From Trochalopteron elliotii (lineage: Eukaryota > Chordata > Aves > Passeriformes > Leiothrichidae): DNA of 64,000 nt. Shown here one piece after another: positions 10,267-24,000 of the stretch (position 1 is the first letter of the stretch; each line of letters begins with the position of its first letter). Below the pieces are notes generated by a model that made no database searches, was not told the DNA's origin, and saw only the letters and a program-made list of their open reading frames with translations. Where the stretch lies: the NCBI GenBank assembly GCA_024734555.1, contig JANPWX010000054.1, positions 4,784,249-4,848,248 on the forward strand. Direction: 5' to 3'. The position numbers and the translations under genes are program-made.

Positions 10267-12477
10267 CTTATTATCAATCTACTATAACGTTTGCAATTTG
10301 GTCAAGTAGATCAGATAAAAGTCAGATCTACTGTAAGAGCCAAATATTAACATGCCTACACAATCTGTATTACCTATTAGCTCACAAGTGGCTGTGCTCA
10401 CTAGTTTTATAAAATAACAAGAGGCTTAGATTACTCAATTTTAAATGTGAAGTCCTCATCTCTCTGAGAATCCTGAGACACATTGAGAAGATGTATCTAT
10501 GGCCAAGGCAGCTGAAAACCAAAACAAACCAGAAAGGTAGAGAATTTTTTTGGTTTTTAAAAACAGATTAAAACTGAGAGCAAGAGAAATTGCAATCTCT
10601 TTTTTTTCCTTGAAGGTATGCAGGTCAGTATTTATATTAAACTACTGTACAAAATACTCAGGTATAAAGAGCTTGCATTTTTATTCTAATTTGTTTTCCT
10701 TCAGGTTCAGAATTACCAGCAAAGAAAATTGCTCTAATTGCAATGCTTTGCATACAAGTAGTGATTATAGCTTAGTGGATTGTTAGGACACGACACTGCA
10801 CAACTTATTAGATCAAACTGAGTGAAGCCTACACCATACCAATTTTTAAAATGTAGATAAAGCAAGTTAAGCTCTCTCAGAAAATCTAAATATTTATGAC
10901 CCAAAAATTATGGGTGTCAACCTGCCAGGCAAATTACATGATCTCTAATTCAGAACTTTGAAATAATCACTGGGAAAAGCTGCCACAATATAGGATGTCA
11001 TTAAAACCCAATAGCAGCAAAATCAATTTTAATTAGATCCCAAGAAATGAATATGTAGAGACCAAAAGCCTTTCTTCAATATATTAATATAGGTTTTTTA
11101 CTTGGTTAGTTTTATGGAATTCATCAAAGAGATGCTGAGTGACTGAAAAGGTGCACATGAAAGCACTGAGATAGTGAATTGCATACAGAGGTATTTCTAC
11201 ATTTCTAGATATTTATTTTTGTTCTAATGAATACTCTCATAGAGAATGCAAATATCAGGAGGACAGCACAGCTCTCTAAGGCTGCACATTCAGAATGAAG
11301 TGTCTCAACCTACTACTTATGACCAAATTATAATTGCCTGTAAGAAAACAAATTTGGGCACTTCATGTATTAGAAATTGTCATTTCTTAAGTTACTTAGA
11401 TTCTACTTACAGTGGATATATACTGGATTTTACAGATTACAAGTATTATAGCATAAATTACCTGAGTTCTGCCCCATTATTTAAATCCAAGCACCATTTT
11501 TCTAAAACCAAATTACAGTGTATGTTTCCTAAAGTGCAGATCACAAATCTAGCTACTGACAGAAATTTTAATGGGCGTGTTTGGGGTTTTTTTCCTCTGA
11601 ATTTTAAATTTCTGGTTTATAGTAAAAAAAAAAGCTCTCCTGTTGTGGTATGCCAGTGATGACAGGATAATGGATTAGGTCAGGCACAGTGTATGGAGGA
11701 GTGGGTGAGGCAATGAGACAAGTAATCTCTTCCACCACTTTTGCATTTCTTGTATCCTGCAAAGCAGTTTAGTCTGAAATATTTCCTAGCTTGTAGACTA
11801 CAATCATTATGTGCTTTCTTCATATGCTGTTATCTTCACTTGTTAATTATTCTGGACAGTAATAAAAGACCCCAGGAAGTTAAGATGAAAATCTTGAAGC
11901 AAGATGCAGCTGAAAATCACCTTAAATTCTTTCCAATAGTCACAGCTTTCCTGCCAAGCTCTGTTTCACCACACAGCTGCAAGCCTGGATGCTCTTGTGA
12001 ACCACTCATACTACATATCCAGCTCAAGGCAAGGAAGCCTGCATATTTAGCATTTTGGTATCTGTGCAACTCGTGGAAAACTCAGGTTTCCAATAGCGTT
12101 GTAGAATGCACACTGTGTTTTAAGGAAAGGTGGAAGTAAGTGTATGGGACTAGTGCATTTTGGCACAGGTAATGGTTTAAAAATAAAACCAAAACAACCC
12201 AACTGCAACATTTTCTCACCATCTGGCATAAAATGGTAGTTCTTTCCTGTAAAAATGATAGTATTGGAACTGTAATATCTAGTCAACCAAATCTCAACCC
12301 TCAATTGAGTTAAATCAGTCTTTCTGCACTGGTTGTATGACATACTAACCCTAAAAGCAGTGCTGTTGCCAGATACATCACATGTGCTCTGAGGAATGCA
12401 ACTGGAACAAAAGACAAATGAAACTGTGACATTTTGAGGACAAGAATAAATTTTATAATTAATATTCTAACGGATAT

Positions 12478-12530
12478 TAATTCGTTATTAATATTATTAA
12501 AATATTATTAAAATATTATTTATTTATGAA
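12478..12530. repeat. AT-rich low-complexity (TATTAAAAT-type) repeat
   Basis: ATTATTAAAATATTATTAAAATATTATT-like sequence with two near-exact 11-bp periods, flanked by further ATTAAT motifs. Simple low-complexity DNA. Confidence 0.75.
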
Positions 12531-13339
12531 TGCAGGTCAACTGATTCTTTTCTTAAAAGAAAAAGCTAATTTGTGAATTAGCCAGGATTTCAGTGATACT
12601 CTGTACCAATGACATGGGAATCCTCCTTGTCAAAGCTCACAGGTGGGTTCTTAATGTATCCACACAGCTCAAAGACAGACACAGCTGACCAAGACCCCCC
12701 TGTTAGCAGAGGGAGGTTTTAGGTATTTAAGAGGGCGAGCAATCAGTAGGAAATAAAAATTAAATGAAAGCAGCCTGATCATAGAAGAATACTCTGAAAT
12801 ACAGTAGCCAGTATTACACAATTGATCTCTTGGCTTACACAGTAGACTGATACTCTAAAATAAAAAGACCTAGGTAAGACAAGAAGTTGATGACAGGTTT
12901 TGAGTTTCCTATTCTCTTATAGTTTACTTTTGATACTGTATGGTTAAATTTCTGATTAATAACTCTTTGTTGTTGTTGGTTTTTTAAAGCCTCTGGTGAT
13001 GGTGGTGAATGAGAGCTGTTTCTTTGGAAAACAGCACAATTAAAAAATAGGGCTGCAGAAACTCTTTTCTATGACCTAACGTGAGTTTGGAAAAACCCAG
13101 ATGAGATGCCTTTGCTAGTAACATGCAAAAGTCAGTCTGGTAAGTGGTAGCATCAAATGCCAGAACGCAGAAAGGTCTGTCCCAGTATTACTTGAGGAGC
13201 TGTGGTGGGGTTCACATCAGCAATTCTGTCACAGACATACAGAGTATTACTGCAGTGCTGTTTGTAGAATAATTCCAGGGTTGGGCAGTGACTAGAATGT
13301 AACATGGAAACAGTGTTCTTGATTTCATTGTAATTGGTC

Positions 13340-13570
13340 CCAGGCTTAGAATAAAACTCAAGCTTATGTACTTAATTTACCTAATTGCCTTGCTGTATGA
13401 GGCCTCTGTACTTAAATTGTTAGCACATCATCCTGACAGGCTGTAAACTATAGCTTTATATCAGCAAATAAATGTAAAAGTATTGATGTACAGTCTGCCA
13501 CTGCGGGACACTGTGTAATTTACGCATCCATTATGCAGCCACAAACACATAGATCCATATCTTCCTGAGC
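13340..13570. promoter_or_regulatory. Candidate conserved non-coding element
   Basis: A stretch free of simple repeats with several TAATT/AATTA-type cores (TTAATTTACCTAATTG near 13,375-13,390 and TGTAATTTACGCATCC near 13,515-13,530) and a well-mixed composition. This resembles developmental enhancers by eye only. Conservation across birds or amniotes cannot be tested here. Confidence 0.2.
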
Positions 13571-14569
13571 AGCTCTATCCAAACTGTCTAGATTTTAGCC
13601 AGTGCTACCCATTTATTCTTTAATCACTTGTGCTAGCATTGTTTTAACACACTAAGAAGATGTGTTTGACAGAGCAACCCTAAAATTCATCTAACTATAT
13701 CTCATATCCAGGTTGCATCTAACACTGAAGGAATTTGTTTGGCAGAAATTCACTCTTAAGAAGGCATTTACTATTTTCCCTCCTGTCCCTCTCTTTTCCC
13801 CTTTTCCTTTCCATAATTTTTAGTTGGTTGACTGTTTTCTTAAGTGTCTGGCCTGCAGCACATGCTACAGAACAGAATTACTTCCTAGGACACTTGGTGG
13901 GTACAGTCCAATGAAGAACATTCATAGGGTTTGTTTGACCATTTTGGAATAGATGGTACAAATGTAAAAATCTGTTGCTATTGAGAAGCTTTGACCTGAT
14001 CATTGTGTGTCTGCAGTCGCATATCCCTAAAATGTTCCACTCAAAATTAACCCTCTTCCCCCTCCAATGTCACTCCTACTCCTAAACCAGGCTTTTAACA
14101 GAAAGTCTCACATGAAGAAGTGAATGACAGTGAATTCAGACAATGAATAAACAAGCAGGATAACCTGGAAAAATCATTATTTGTCCTGAAGAGAATGAAA
14201 GTTTTATCAACTTTGAATTAAAATTGGAAAGTAAATTTCATTCTAAAGGAGGAGTTAGTTCTAATATAATTTCATTCTTTGGTAAGGCCTTTTGCTTCCA
14301 GGACTGCTAACAGTTTCCCTGCAGTGGCTCTGCAACAGTCACTTCCCAGCTTGTACTTTGAGATTTTCTGTCTCCCAGCAATTTCATTAACACAGCCGCA
14401 ACTGCCACACAAGCCAACCCAAGGCTTGGTGTCCTCCACAGAGCTTAACCCAGAAATGGCAGAAACATTGCAGAATTCATTTCACAGTTCAGTTCTCTGA
14501 CAGCCTCCACATTTCCTGCATCCCCAAGGCCTTGCTGCATGGAAAGAGCAAACACCTCTCTGCTCCTGG

Positions 14570-15065
14570 GCTGCCCTGAGCTCCTGAGTGCTCAGGACAG
14601 GTGTGGTGCCCACAGCTCAAATCTCTTCAGCTTTGGGCCCCTCACTGCAGAGGGGGCAGTGAAGCTGAGGAGAGTCTGGAGCACAGATCTTATGTGGAAT
14701 GGCTGAGGGAGCCTGGGGCATTCAGCCTGGAGAAAAGGAGGCTTGGGAGGCACCTTGGCACTCTTAAAACTCCCTGAAAGGAGACTGCAGCCAGGTGGAG
14801 ATTGGTCTCTTCTCACAGATGACAAGCAGCAGAACAAAGGAAAATGGCCTTAAGTCATGCCAGGAGGCAGTTAGATTGGGTATTAGAAAAAAATTCTTCA
14901 CTGAAAGAGTGGTAAGGCATCGGAACAGGCTGGTCAGGGAATTGGTGGTGTCACCAGCCCTGGAGGTATTTGAAGGATAGGTAGATGTGGTACCCTGGGA
15001 TATGGTTTAGTGGTGGACTCAGCAGTGTAAGGTTAGTGATTGGATCAAGGATCTTCTATTTCTAA
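14570..15065 (+). mobile_element. CR1 LINE 3' fragment, + orientation
   Basis: About 500 bp of the 3' end of a CR1 element. Recognisable blocks in order are GGGCCCCTCACTGCAG near 14,636, GGCTGAGGGAGCCTGGGGC near 14,700, CAGCCTGGAGAAAAGGAGGC near 14,725, CTCCCTGAAAGGAGACTGCAG near 14,770, AAAAATTCTTCACTGAAAGAG near 14,888, and TTTAGTGGTGGACTCAGCAGTG near 15,005. The end (GGATCAAGGATCTTCTATTTCTAA) is a decayed CR1 terminus. It is 5'-truncated, as usual for this family. The frames on both strands inside it (14,592-14,837 minus; 14,795-14,980 plus) are shadows of the element. Confidence 0.93.
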
Positions 15066-18000
15066 CTTTTCATTTTGTGTGCAAAGCCAAGAGGGCCTCC
15101 AGGTGAAACTGCATTCCACACAAATATCTTCTGCACAGCCAGTTGTCTAGCTGGCTAGACCTTCAGGCTTTTTTTGACAAGAATAATTATTGAGAGTTTA
15201 TTTACTAGAAAAATATTGGAACCTTTTGTAAGACACTGCTCTCCATATTCTCCGTTCTGATATGAATCCAAATAACATTACTGCAGCTAATGAAGTATAT
15301 TACTGACTTTCATAAAATGCACAGACCCCTTTCCCCTCAGTTTTATAGAAAATTAGGACTCATTCAATGGGTTTTCTTTTTTTTACACTTGCTATGCTTC
15401 TTTTCAGGATTATAATAGGTCTTGGAATTTGGGAACCTCTTAAATAATATTCTTGCTTGGTCATGGAAAGGATAGCAATAGTCTAAATCCATGTGTAATT
15501 GTCTTTTTCAGAAAAATGAGATATGAGAGTGAACATAATTGCAGTCTTTTCAGCGGGACAGGATTCAGCCTTAAATGTTCTAGTCACTAATTTCTGCTTT
15601 GATGACATGATTATTACCTAAATGTAGGAGAAAGCAACAGAATTTTTATACAACGTGGGTGTTTTCACCTGCTACATGTAAGAAAAAAAAGCCCACAGCT
15701 TGAAGCACATCAGAGTAGCAATGGTAATTAGGTATTGGCATACCATCCAAGAAAGAAAGAAAAAAAAGAGCTTGAAAACTGATACAGCTTAATAATGGTT
15801 TAGTATCCTAGAGCTATGCAAAAATTTCTCAAAGGGAAATGTAAATTGTGAATGATGAACACTTGTGATTCTTACAAGGGATAACCAGTAAGAAACACAG
15901 GGAATAAGCACAAATTACCCCATTTAAGTCTGTGTAAGGAATATGATCACACATCTGTATACTGGCCTTCAGGCAGTCAGAAAGTTTTCCACAAATGCCA
16001 ATTGCCATATCACACATGGCACCTTCCTGTAGAAGTTATGGCTGTTAATCTCATCTAAAGAATACCTCCAGTGACAGCATCTACCCGGAAATTTGCACAG
16101 AAATGAGTGAATATTGCTTTCTGAATCCATTTAAGACCACAAAACATTCTGGACCAAATTTTTCATTGAAAGACTTTTACTATTCTAAACTTTTTGCAAG
16201 CAGTCTTTCACATGTTTTATAGCCAATACTTCCAAAAGGTAATGCAACCATGTTCCTAATTATGATCAGAACTAGGACAGCATTCCAGATAGACAAAATA
16301 CTTCTAAAATCTTGGAAGACTGCAGCAACCACATGCATTTATATAGTTGGGTTCTGAAGTGACCTGACAGTTCAGCTGACAGAAAATCAGGGCACACCAA
16401 ATCAGAATACACATATATTCACCTGGGAATCTGAAAAGATCAAGAACAGGTTTAGAACAGTTTGCACAGCTGAGACTGCCTTGTGTCCATCAAAGTCAGC
16501 GACAAACACTGACAGGCCCAGCTGGAGCTGAGCAGAGCTCAGACCAGGCACACCAGCAGGCTGCTGCTTGTTCCTATACTTAGAGCCAGCTGCTCTGAGC
16601 TACCTCACTTGCAGCCATGTAGATATTTTTGGAGTCTGGAATTTCCAGCCTTTTAGTTTCTGTGTTCAAGTACAACCTCCCAGACAAGCTCGCCCTACAA
16701 TTCTAATTGGACCTGGAAGAAAATGTAAAGATTTGAGCATTTGTTTCAAATTGGAAGGCAACCAAATTTTTTGAAAGCTTCCTTAAAATGGAATAGCTTT
16801 TTCTTTTCTACCCAGATTGAAATGCTGAATGACATGTAAAAGAGAAATATTGAATTGTCCCTCCTGAGCACAATTTTTTATTCATTAGGGGCTTTCTCCC
16901 TTTTTCCACAAAAATGATTTCCAGATTAGGACATTACATAAGTAAATTTCGTATCTGGATAAAATTGCTCTTTGCTTCACACTCCTTGATATTTCTCTGT
17001 ACAAAGATACAGGGAGTTCACATTCTGCAGCTGAATTACGTTACAACAACACAGATGGAACTTTAGATGTAAAGCCATATTTTTAGCCAAAGCACAGTTG
17101 AAGCGATGTCATCTGATGCAGTTAGAGACATATAGAGAGGCTCTTGCAGTAATACACATTTATCACTTTTAGTGAATGGCTGATACAGAGCACCCTGTGT
17201 ACCCTCTCCTGCAGAAGGGCAATAACTTAAAATATACTTTTCTCCTTGAACAGGGAAGAAGGGAGCTTTCTATTCCCGTATGTGGCCTGATCCTCAAGCT
17301 TCATTTGGCTAACTCTCCAGCTATTCCTGCAGTTTTCCCTCTCTGAGTACCTGTGGGAAGCTTGATCTTTGCATGGGCACTTGTGCAATTGCCCCAGGGT
17401 GAAGCCTTTGGTCATTTCTCTCAAGGAAAGCAGGTATTCATTGTAAGAATTGTGAAATTCCACCTCCAGAGCACAGGTGTGAATTTCCATACATTTGCAA
17501 CTGTCAGAGGGAATGCTCAATGTCTTCATGGTAACATGATCATTTTCCAACAGCAAAATCCCCTCATTTCATGAAAGATCTGAGCTGGAATCAGAATCAT
17601 TTACCTTTATCACAAAGTGTTGCTGTGATGTTTCTCAGGTATGAGAGGTTTTATTATTTCTGGCATATTGCATATCTGATTTTAAAAATCAGGAAAAAAA
17701 TCTTATTAAAATAGGAATTTGAAAGCACTGGAAGCATTTGGAATTTAAAAGAACTCAGAAAGGCAGAGGGTTTCGTGATATTCATAGTTCTCAGTTCCTG
17801 AACTTTGATGTCCCATACAGACACATCAGTGAGGTGCTGGACAAAACTTTCTGGAAGGATAAATACATACCCCTCCAACTCTTTGATCAAGTAATGGCTT
17901 GCAAATATATATAAGGGCAGCAGCAGCCCTTTGTCAATATAGTCGCCACTGGTTTTAGAAGATTAAAAAGCTGTTGGAAGCATCTCTTCAGCAAGTCCTT

Positions 18001-21000
18001 CCCTGTCAAAGAATATTACTGTTACAGATCTTTGAAGAGCAAAGGAAAATCTAAAAAAAATCTTCTAAATTTTGGAGGCCTTGGAGCTGCTTTTTGAAAA
18101 ATGCTGAATTTTGGAGTGCTTTATATTCCTGGTAAACAGGATCCAGATCTTGGCAATAGGCTAGGGAGCCCTATTCCTACTAAAAAAGACAGAGAGAATA
18201 AGCCAAGGAGGGGGCCCAGGAAGGAACAGCTTCCAGGAAAGCCTGTTGTTGTCAGTAAGGAAAGAAAAGATGCCATGGAATGCCAAAGGACTGCTGCTTT
18301 TAACCTTAAGGACAGTAAGCACCCACCACAAGTTAGTCAGTGTTTTCTGAGGCACTTCACCTTTAGACAGGAAAACATGAATTTCTTTACTCTGCAAAGT
18401 TTACTTCACAGTAAGAAGTCTCCAATACTATTTTGTAAACTATTAAAGCAAAAAAAGTCAGAAACAGCTTTTTGAAGGCTGTTTTTCTTGCCTTCCTTCC
18501 CAGTGGGAAAAAAAATGAGCAGATAGCAGCCACACGAGACTGGAGAGTGTGGGTGGATGGTCAGGGTACAGAATGTTAGATTACTCAGCAGTTTAGTTGG
18601 CTCTGATATGTACCCATGACTACATCTCGAGTCCTCCCCAGAAAAAGCATTTAATTCATCTCAGAAAAGCGAAAAAGTTAATTATTGAATAAATGATAGA
18701 GCCCCACCTACTGTTGTTTCATTGCATACATTTCTAGATACACACACACACTTCATGCAAATACAGTTCATTAGTGCATTCATGGGCATTTTTATTATAG
18801 GAACCCTGATTATGGATTATAATCCCACTGTGGATATGTTTTGCATACACACACAACTGCAGATTTTGCAGTTAAAATCTAGAAATACAGGTGGATTTCT
18901 TTCCATGTGTCTTGTAAGTCAGCCTGCCCTGCTTCATGTGAGCATACACACATCCCAGAATCTCCCCAGGGAAAGATTAAAATTTTTCAAAAAGCGTTGA
19001 AAATCTTTTGGTCAGCAGTTGACAGAATGAATGTTCATTTCTTTAACAACACTGGTTTTGGGGATCACTGAGGTTCTATCACCCATTACCATCCTTACCA
19101 GATTATCTGGCATATTTCCCACCCAGACTCTCTCTGCTCCTCTGTAAAGGAAAGAAAATATCCCAGCCATGTGAACATCCCTTGAAATGGCATAAGTTTG
19201 GTTATTCAAATAGTAAAGTCTAAATGCAATGTGCATGAAGGGTAAGAGTTGCATTATTCTGATTCTAAAGAAATCTAATCACAGGACACTGGGAGTGAGG
19301 GAAGTACCATCCAGACATTAAATGTGTTGTCCAGACCACCACCTCTCCCACACATTCCCTGCTCATAAATAATGCAGCACAGAAGCTGACTCCCAGCATG
19401 GCCAAGGCTTTGAAAAGGGCCCGTTTCACCTGTCTCTTGTCATTGCTGTGCTTTTACTTTAGTTTCATGTGAACTGAAATTCCCATTGCAAAGGGAATTC
19501 TTAAAAAAACTTTTGTGAAATCTCGTGTCCAGAGTGGGAGATGTATTTTGAAAACACTGAAATCCATTCTTGTAAGCTCTAGCAGTCATGAATTGGCATC
19601 ACATTTTGCAGGTAATGTCTTGTTTTTCAATTGTTACCAGTTACTACAAGTTTATAGACTGGTGTGATTTTAAAATAGCAGAATTGTGTCAAAACTACAA
19701 GGTAAAAAGACCTTGTGCAAGCAAAGTGAATTGAAATAAGTAATGAAACGTGACAGCTGCAGAAAAGGACTGATTTATTTATCACATTGAGATTGGCAAC
19801 AAGCTTCAAAACCCTGTTGTTAGCTGGCAGCAATTGTTCTGTTCTGTCAGCTTAATAGGTGATAAGCCAAAAAGGTGCAAGGAAACCCTCCATATTACAT
19901 GACACTTATCTCCACAATTTCATGGTAGTGTTTTTGATAGTAATTTTAAACTAAGCTCTCCAAAAGATGGTTGTGTCTTCATAAAACTAAATAGAAATTA
20001 ATATTTATTTTTTAATTTGAGTATGAGCTTGTTCAAATGAAGTATACACACTTCTCTAACCTCAGATTTTGCCCCTTGATTTTTAGGCTATAATATTTGC
20101 TGGCAGTAGCTGATGTAGTTTTACTTGCCCCCTCAAAAATACTAAAGCATTTGAAACTGGCCAAGTAAAGGATGTGATCATAAGTATTGTTTCTTGTTTA
20201 AGTTATGCAACATTTTTTATTACAAGACACTGAAATTATGAATATAATATTAATCATCTTATACAATATATTTGAACACTTCTAAATACGAATGTTTATA
20301 AAATATAGTGTATAAGATATAATAAACATTGATAACTCACAGATGAGAAAGGACACCTTGTTCTTTGTACTACAAAGCACTCTAACTTCAAAATATTTTT
20401 TCAAACTAAAAACATATTGAAGAAGAGATGAGTTGTTTCTGGAATATTTGGAGCATATCCTTGAACAGCATGACATTATGCACAGACTAAAAGTCTAGCA
20501 TTTCTAAGTTCTTCTGTAGAAATACATTTTTTTAAGGATGTATTTAAACCATCCACGCAATGCATTTAAAGTTTGCTTGATACTAGGACAAGAGTGAATT
20601 AAACAATCTCTTTTCTCCCTCAGGGACAAAGGTGAGGCTGCAAAGATGTGGCAGCAAAAAATATTTTGCTAAGTACAAGTGCCAAAATCCAGTGGCAAAA
20701 GAGACAGGAAATTAAAATGGTAACAAACAATTTTGGCAAGTTAATATCAATTCAGTTTGTTGCTGTCCATAACAACAAGAAGCCAGACCATATCATCTAT
20801 ACAGTTTCTGTAGCACTGGCTGAAGGAGTTTATGACACATATTTCTTATTATTAATTTGCTAAAATAACTTACTCAGAGAAAAAAAAACCCTAATGCTAA
20901 GTCTGATATTTAATGCAATAATTTGCTAAATAGTTGAAAATTTAGGCTGCTGAATAACTCAGCATTAAAACTTGTCTCTGCTTTCTGAATCTGCTTTTAA

Positions 21001-24000
21001 AACACAACCCCTCCTGTGACCATAAAGGCTGTAAACTTTACCATCTCACTGGGGTTTCTACTCTGTCTTGTTCCCTAAAAGGACAGGGTTTCCTGAGAGG
21101 GGTTATGTCTAGAAGGTAGGAAATAAAGCATTGTTTGGAGTCAGGGTGAGCAGGAGATAGGTGTGTCACTGGCACTTTCTGACTAAGTAAATATGAAATG
21201 AAGAAATGTGAGTACATCTGCTGCTAGTTTTGCACCATGCTCACCATTCTGTCCCTACAGATTAAGTACACACCAAACAGCTCTCAAAGTCTGGTGAAGC
21301 AGGACTGGTTTTTAACTTCTGTATTGCTAAGTGCACAATCCACATGGTCCTCATTGCCAGTTAGGACCTTGTGTGAATATCAATTTTTATATCATATGGG
21401 AGTGTGAAGAATGAAATTTTCTCTTGACAGATCAAATGACTGGGATTAAATTTGAAGGGCCAAACATTTGGAATAACTGTTGACTTTTCAGAATCAAGCA
21501 GCTTTACACCACTTGAGAGTCTGGCCTAAGGTATATATTAATCTGTTTGAAGTATTTCAAGCATTCTAGTTGTATCTTCTAATGGCAGCTTTGAAAATGT
21601 GTTGCAGACCTTAAAGTATGCTAATATGATGTGTACTTTTTCTCTCCTATAACAGATACAAAGAGAAAAGAATTTAGGAATATCTGAATCACTGAAACTC
21701 ATATCTCAACCCTGATACTGCCTTATGGATATCAAGAAGAAGGAAGTTTTCCAATAATACTCACATGAACTTCAACTACTTTCAGAAAAGTAGTTTTGAC
21801 TATCACACATTCAGAGCATTCAAATAATTTATCACAGCAAAATGTGAAGTGAAATTGGAGACGACAGATAAAAGGCACACAGGTTGGAGAGACATATATA
21901 TTTACAGTTTATTTAGAATGAATTTAATTTTAGAAAGTTAAAGCTAGCATATCTGTATCAATCAGGTCCAGTTCTTTCCCTCACCTGTAAGATTTTGCTG
22001 CCATCTTAAAGTAGAATTGAGTCCTAAGAGAAAGGCAGCTTTAATGGTGTATGATTTCAAATAAAGCAAAGTAAGAGCATATCAGCACAGCTCAATGCTG
22101 CAGACTGTGGGGACAGATTTGTGGTTGTAGTTTTGTCTGCATCTTTATTTTCCCAGTATATCAGTGGCATCGGTGCAAGAGATTTCAGATTGACTTCACA
22201 AGCCTGCATATTTTCCAAGTCCAGTAAGGAAGGCTGCAAACTCCTTGAAAGGAGTGAGAGCAAATAAAACCTCCAGAAAAACTAGAAAAGATTTTACCTG
22301 ATGTCACCTCTGTCAGCAGGGTTGTTGTATGCCAAAAAGAGAAAAAAATGGGGAAGGATTTATATTGACCGTTGTCTCCACTTAATTAGAATTTATTTTC
22401 TCTCTTCAAAAAATAAATTATTATGGATATAATTATGTCTACTGTTTCTCTCCACTAGCACAGACTTGACCATCATATGCCTGAGAGACAAATGGCTGAC
22501 ACAAATGAATGGGTTATGGCTGAAATAAAACTGACTTCCATGAAGCCTTCAGCTACTGCACACTTTCAGCCAGAACTGCTACACATTTGCAAATTTGCAA
22601 GTATCTGAAAACACGAATCTTAAAACTATCTCTTAATGAATCCAACCTTTTTTAATAGCAACAGACATATTAACCTTGATGTTCTTGTCTATAATTTAAC
22701 AAATTATAAATGGTTTACCAGAGTTCAGTTTCACATTCTCTGTGGAACTATCATGTTTTAATTAGTTGAACTCCTACGAAAGAACTGGATAGACCCTGTG
22801 TCTTAACCTTGTGTATATAAAAAAATATTCAGATTGCTAAATTTGATATGTAAATGCTATTACAGGCTCAGGATGATTATTAAATCAAGGCAATCCTCAA
22901 CTTAGCAGACGGTATTCTTTCAAAGCATTGCAACTCTTATATCACTGGTGTTATTTTTGAAAATTATGTATTTCCATATTCTTTTTTTTGGTCTATATTT
23001 TGCAGCTTCCCAGCTTTAACATTGCCTTTCCTCTCTTTGTGACTAGCAATTTATTATTTTATATTCTCCTTGGGGCTACTAATACAGTAGGCACACATTC
23101 CTACCTGTAGCACAATTATGTTTTTAGAATATCCAATATAAAAGGGAAAAAAATGGAATAATATAAGGATTTGGATTATCTTACTTTATGTTGGAAAAGT
23201 AAAATTTAGTCTTCTACTTTTTCTGTTGAAAACACATAAATTTTCTTTGGTTATTTTCCTCAACACAATTTTTCACAATGATTTCTCATCAGTCACTTAA
23301 AAACAAGTCTTGGCAACAACACTACAATATTAGGAAAAAAACCCCAAAAGCAAGAAATATAGAACCCTTGAAACCATCAATAAAGCTCTAATCATGAAAT
23401 TAAAACCTTTCAATACATCTCAGAAAAATAATTCTGTGCATAAATGCAAATACCAGGCTTCTGCACGAGGAGACATCCATTTGGCTTCCATTCCCAAAAT
23501 ATGAATATAGCACAAATTTAAACTTCCAAGACAGAAATATGAATGTTTTGGACAAAAAACATGTCTAGTCATTGCAAGTCAATAAATATGCCGAAATGCT
23601 GTTTTAGAAATACTCTTATTTAGTATAAGTTCTTCCTTGAAAAGGAAATGGATTTTTGCATTTGAAAATGTTCAAAGTAACTTTTACAGAAAGGTATAAG
23701 AACATTTATCTTTGTGATGTTGCAGCTCCATAAGGAGTAGAAGATACGTGGAAAGTCCCAAGGTGTCAACCAGGATGGGCAAAAGTAATACTTCCCTTAC
23801 CTTCTTTTTTATTACAAAAATGCATGGCACTGCCTAGTGAGCATAAAATCTCACTGAATTAAATTAAAAGTATTGTTCTTTTTTCTACTTCAATATTGCC
23901 TTCTTGTTTTTTGTTTCATTTTAAGAAAAAACAAGTTTGAAATAAGATGAAATCTGTGCTGTAATTCTGCATAACATGACATAACTTTATACTATTGGGA

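Larger units (their letters stand above)
9715..14569. other. Non-coding DNA, AT-rich; no gene recognised
   Basis: Contains a perfect 20-bp palindrome at 10,247-10,266, an AT-rich patch at 12,478-12,530 (TTATTAAAATA repeats) and random frames up to 137 codons (11,246-11,659; 11,741-12,139). None of these frames shows a recognisable domain, signal peptide or plausible splice context. A possible conserved element lies at 13,340-13,570 and is listed separately. Confidence 0.6.

Noticed and set aside
11246..12139. Two consecutive + strand frames of 137 and 132 codons
   Set aside because: No recognisable motif, random-looking composition and no strong splice sites. Frames of this length appear by chance in 64 kb.
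14592..14980. Frames of 81 (minus) and 61 (plus) codons
   Set aside because: They lie inside the CR1 3' untranslated fragment and are shadows of that element.
18101..18475. 124-codon + strand frame, lysine/arginine-rich start
   Set aside because: No known domain, and overlapped by a minus-strand frame of 78 codons. Considered as an exon but lacks convincing acceptor and donor sites.
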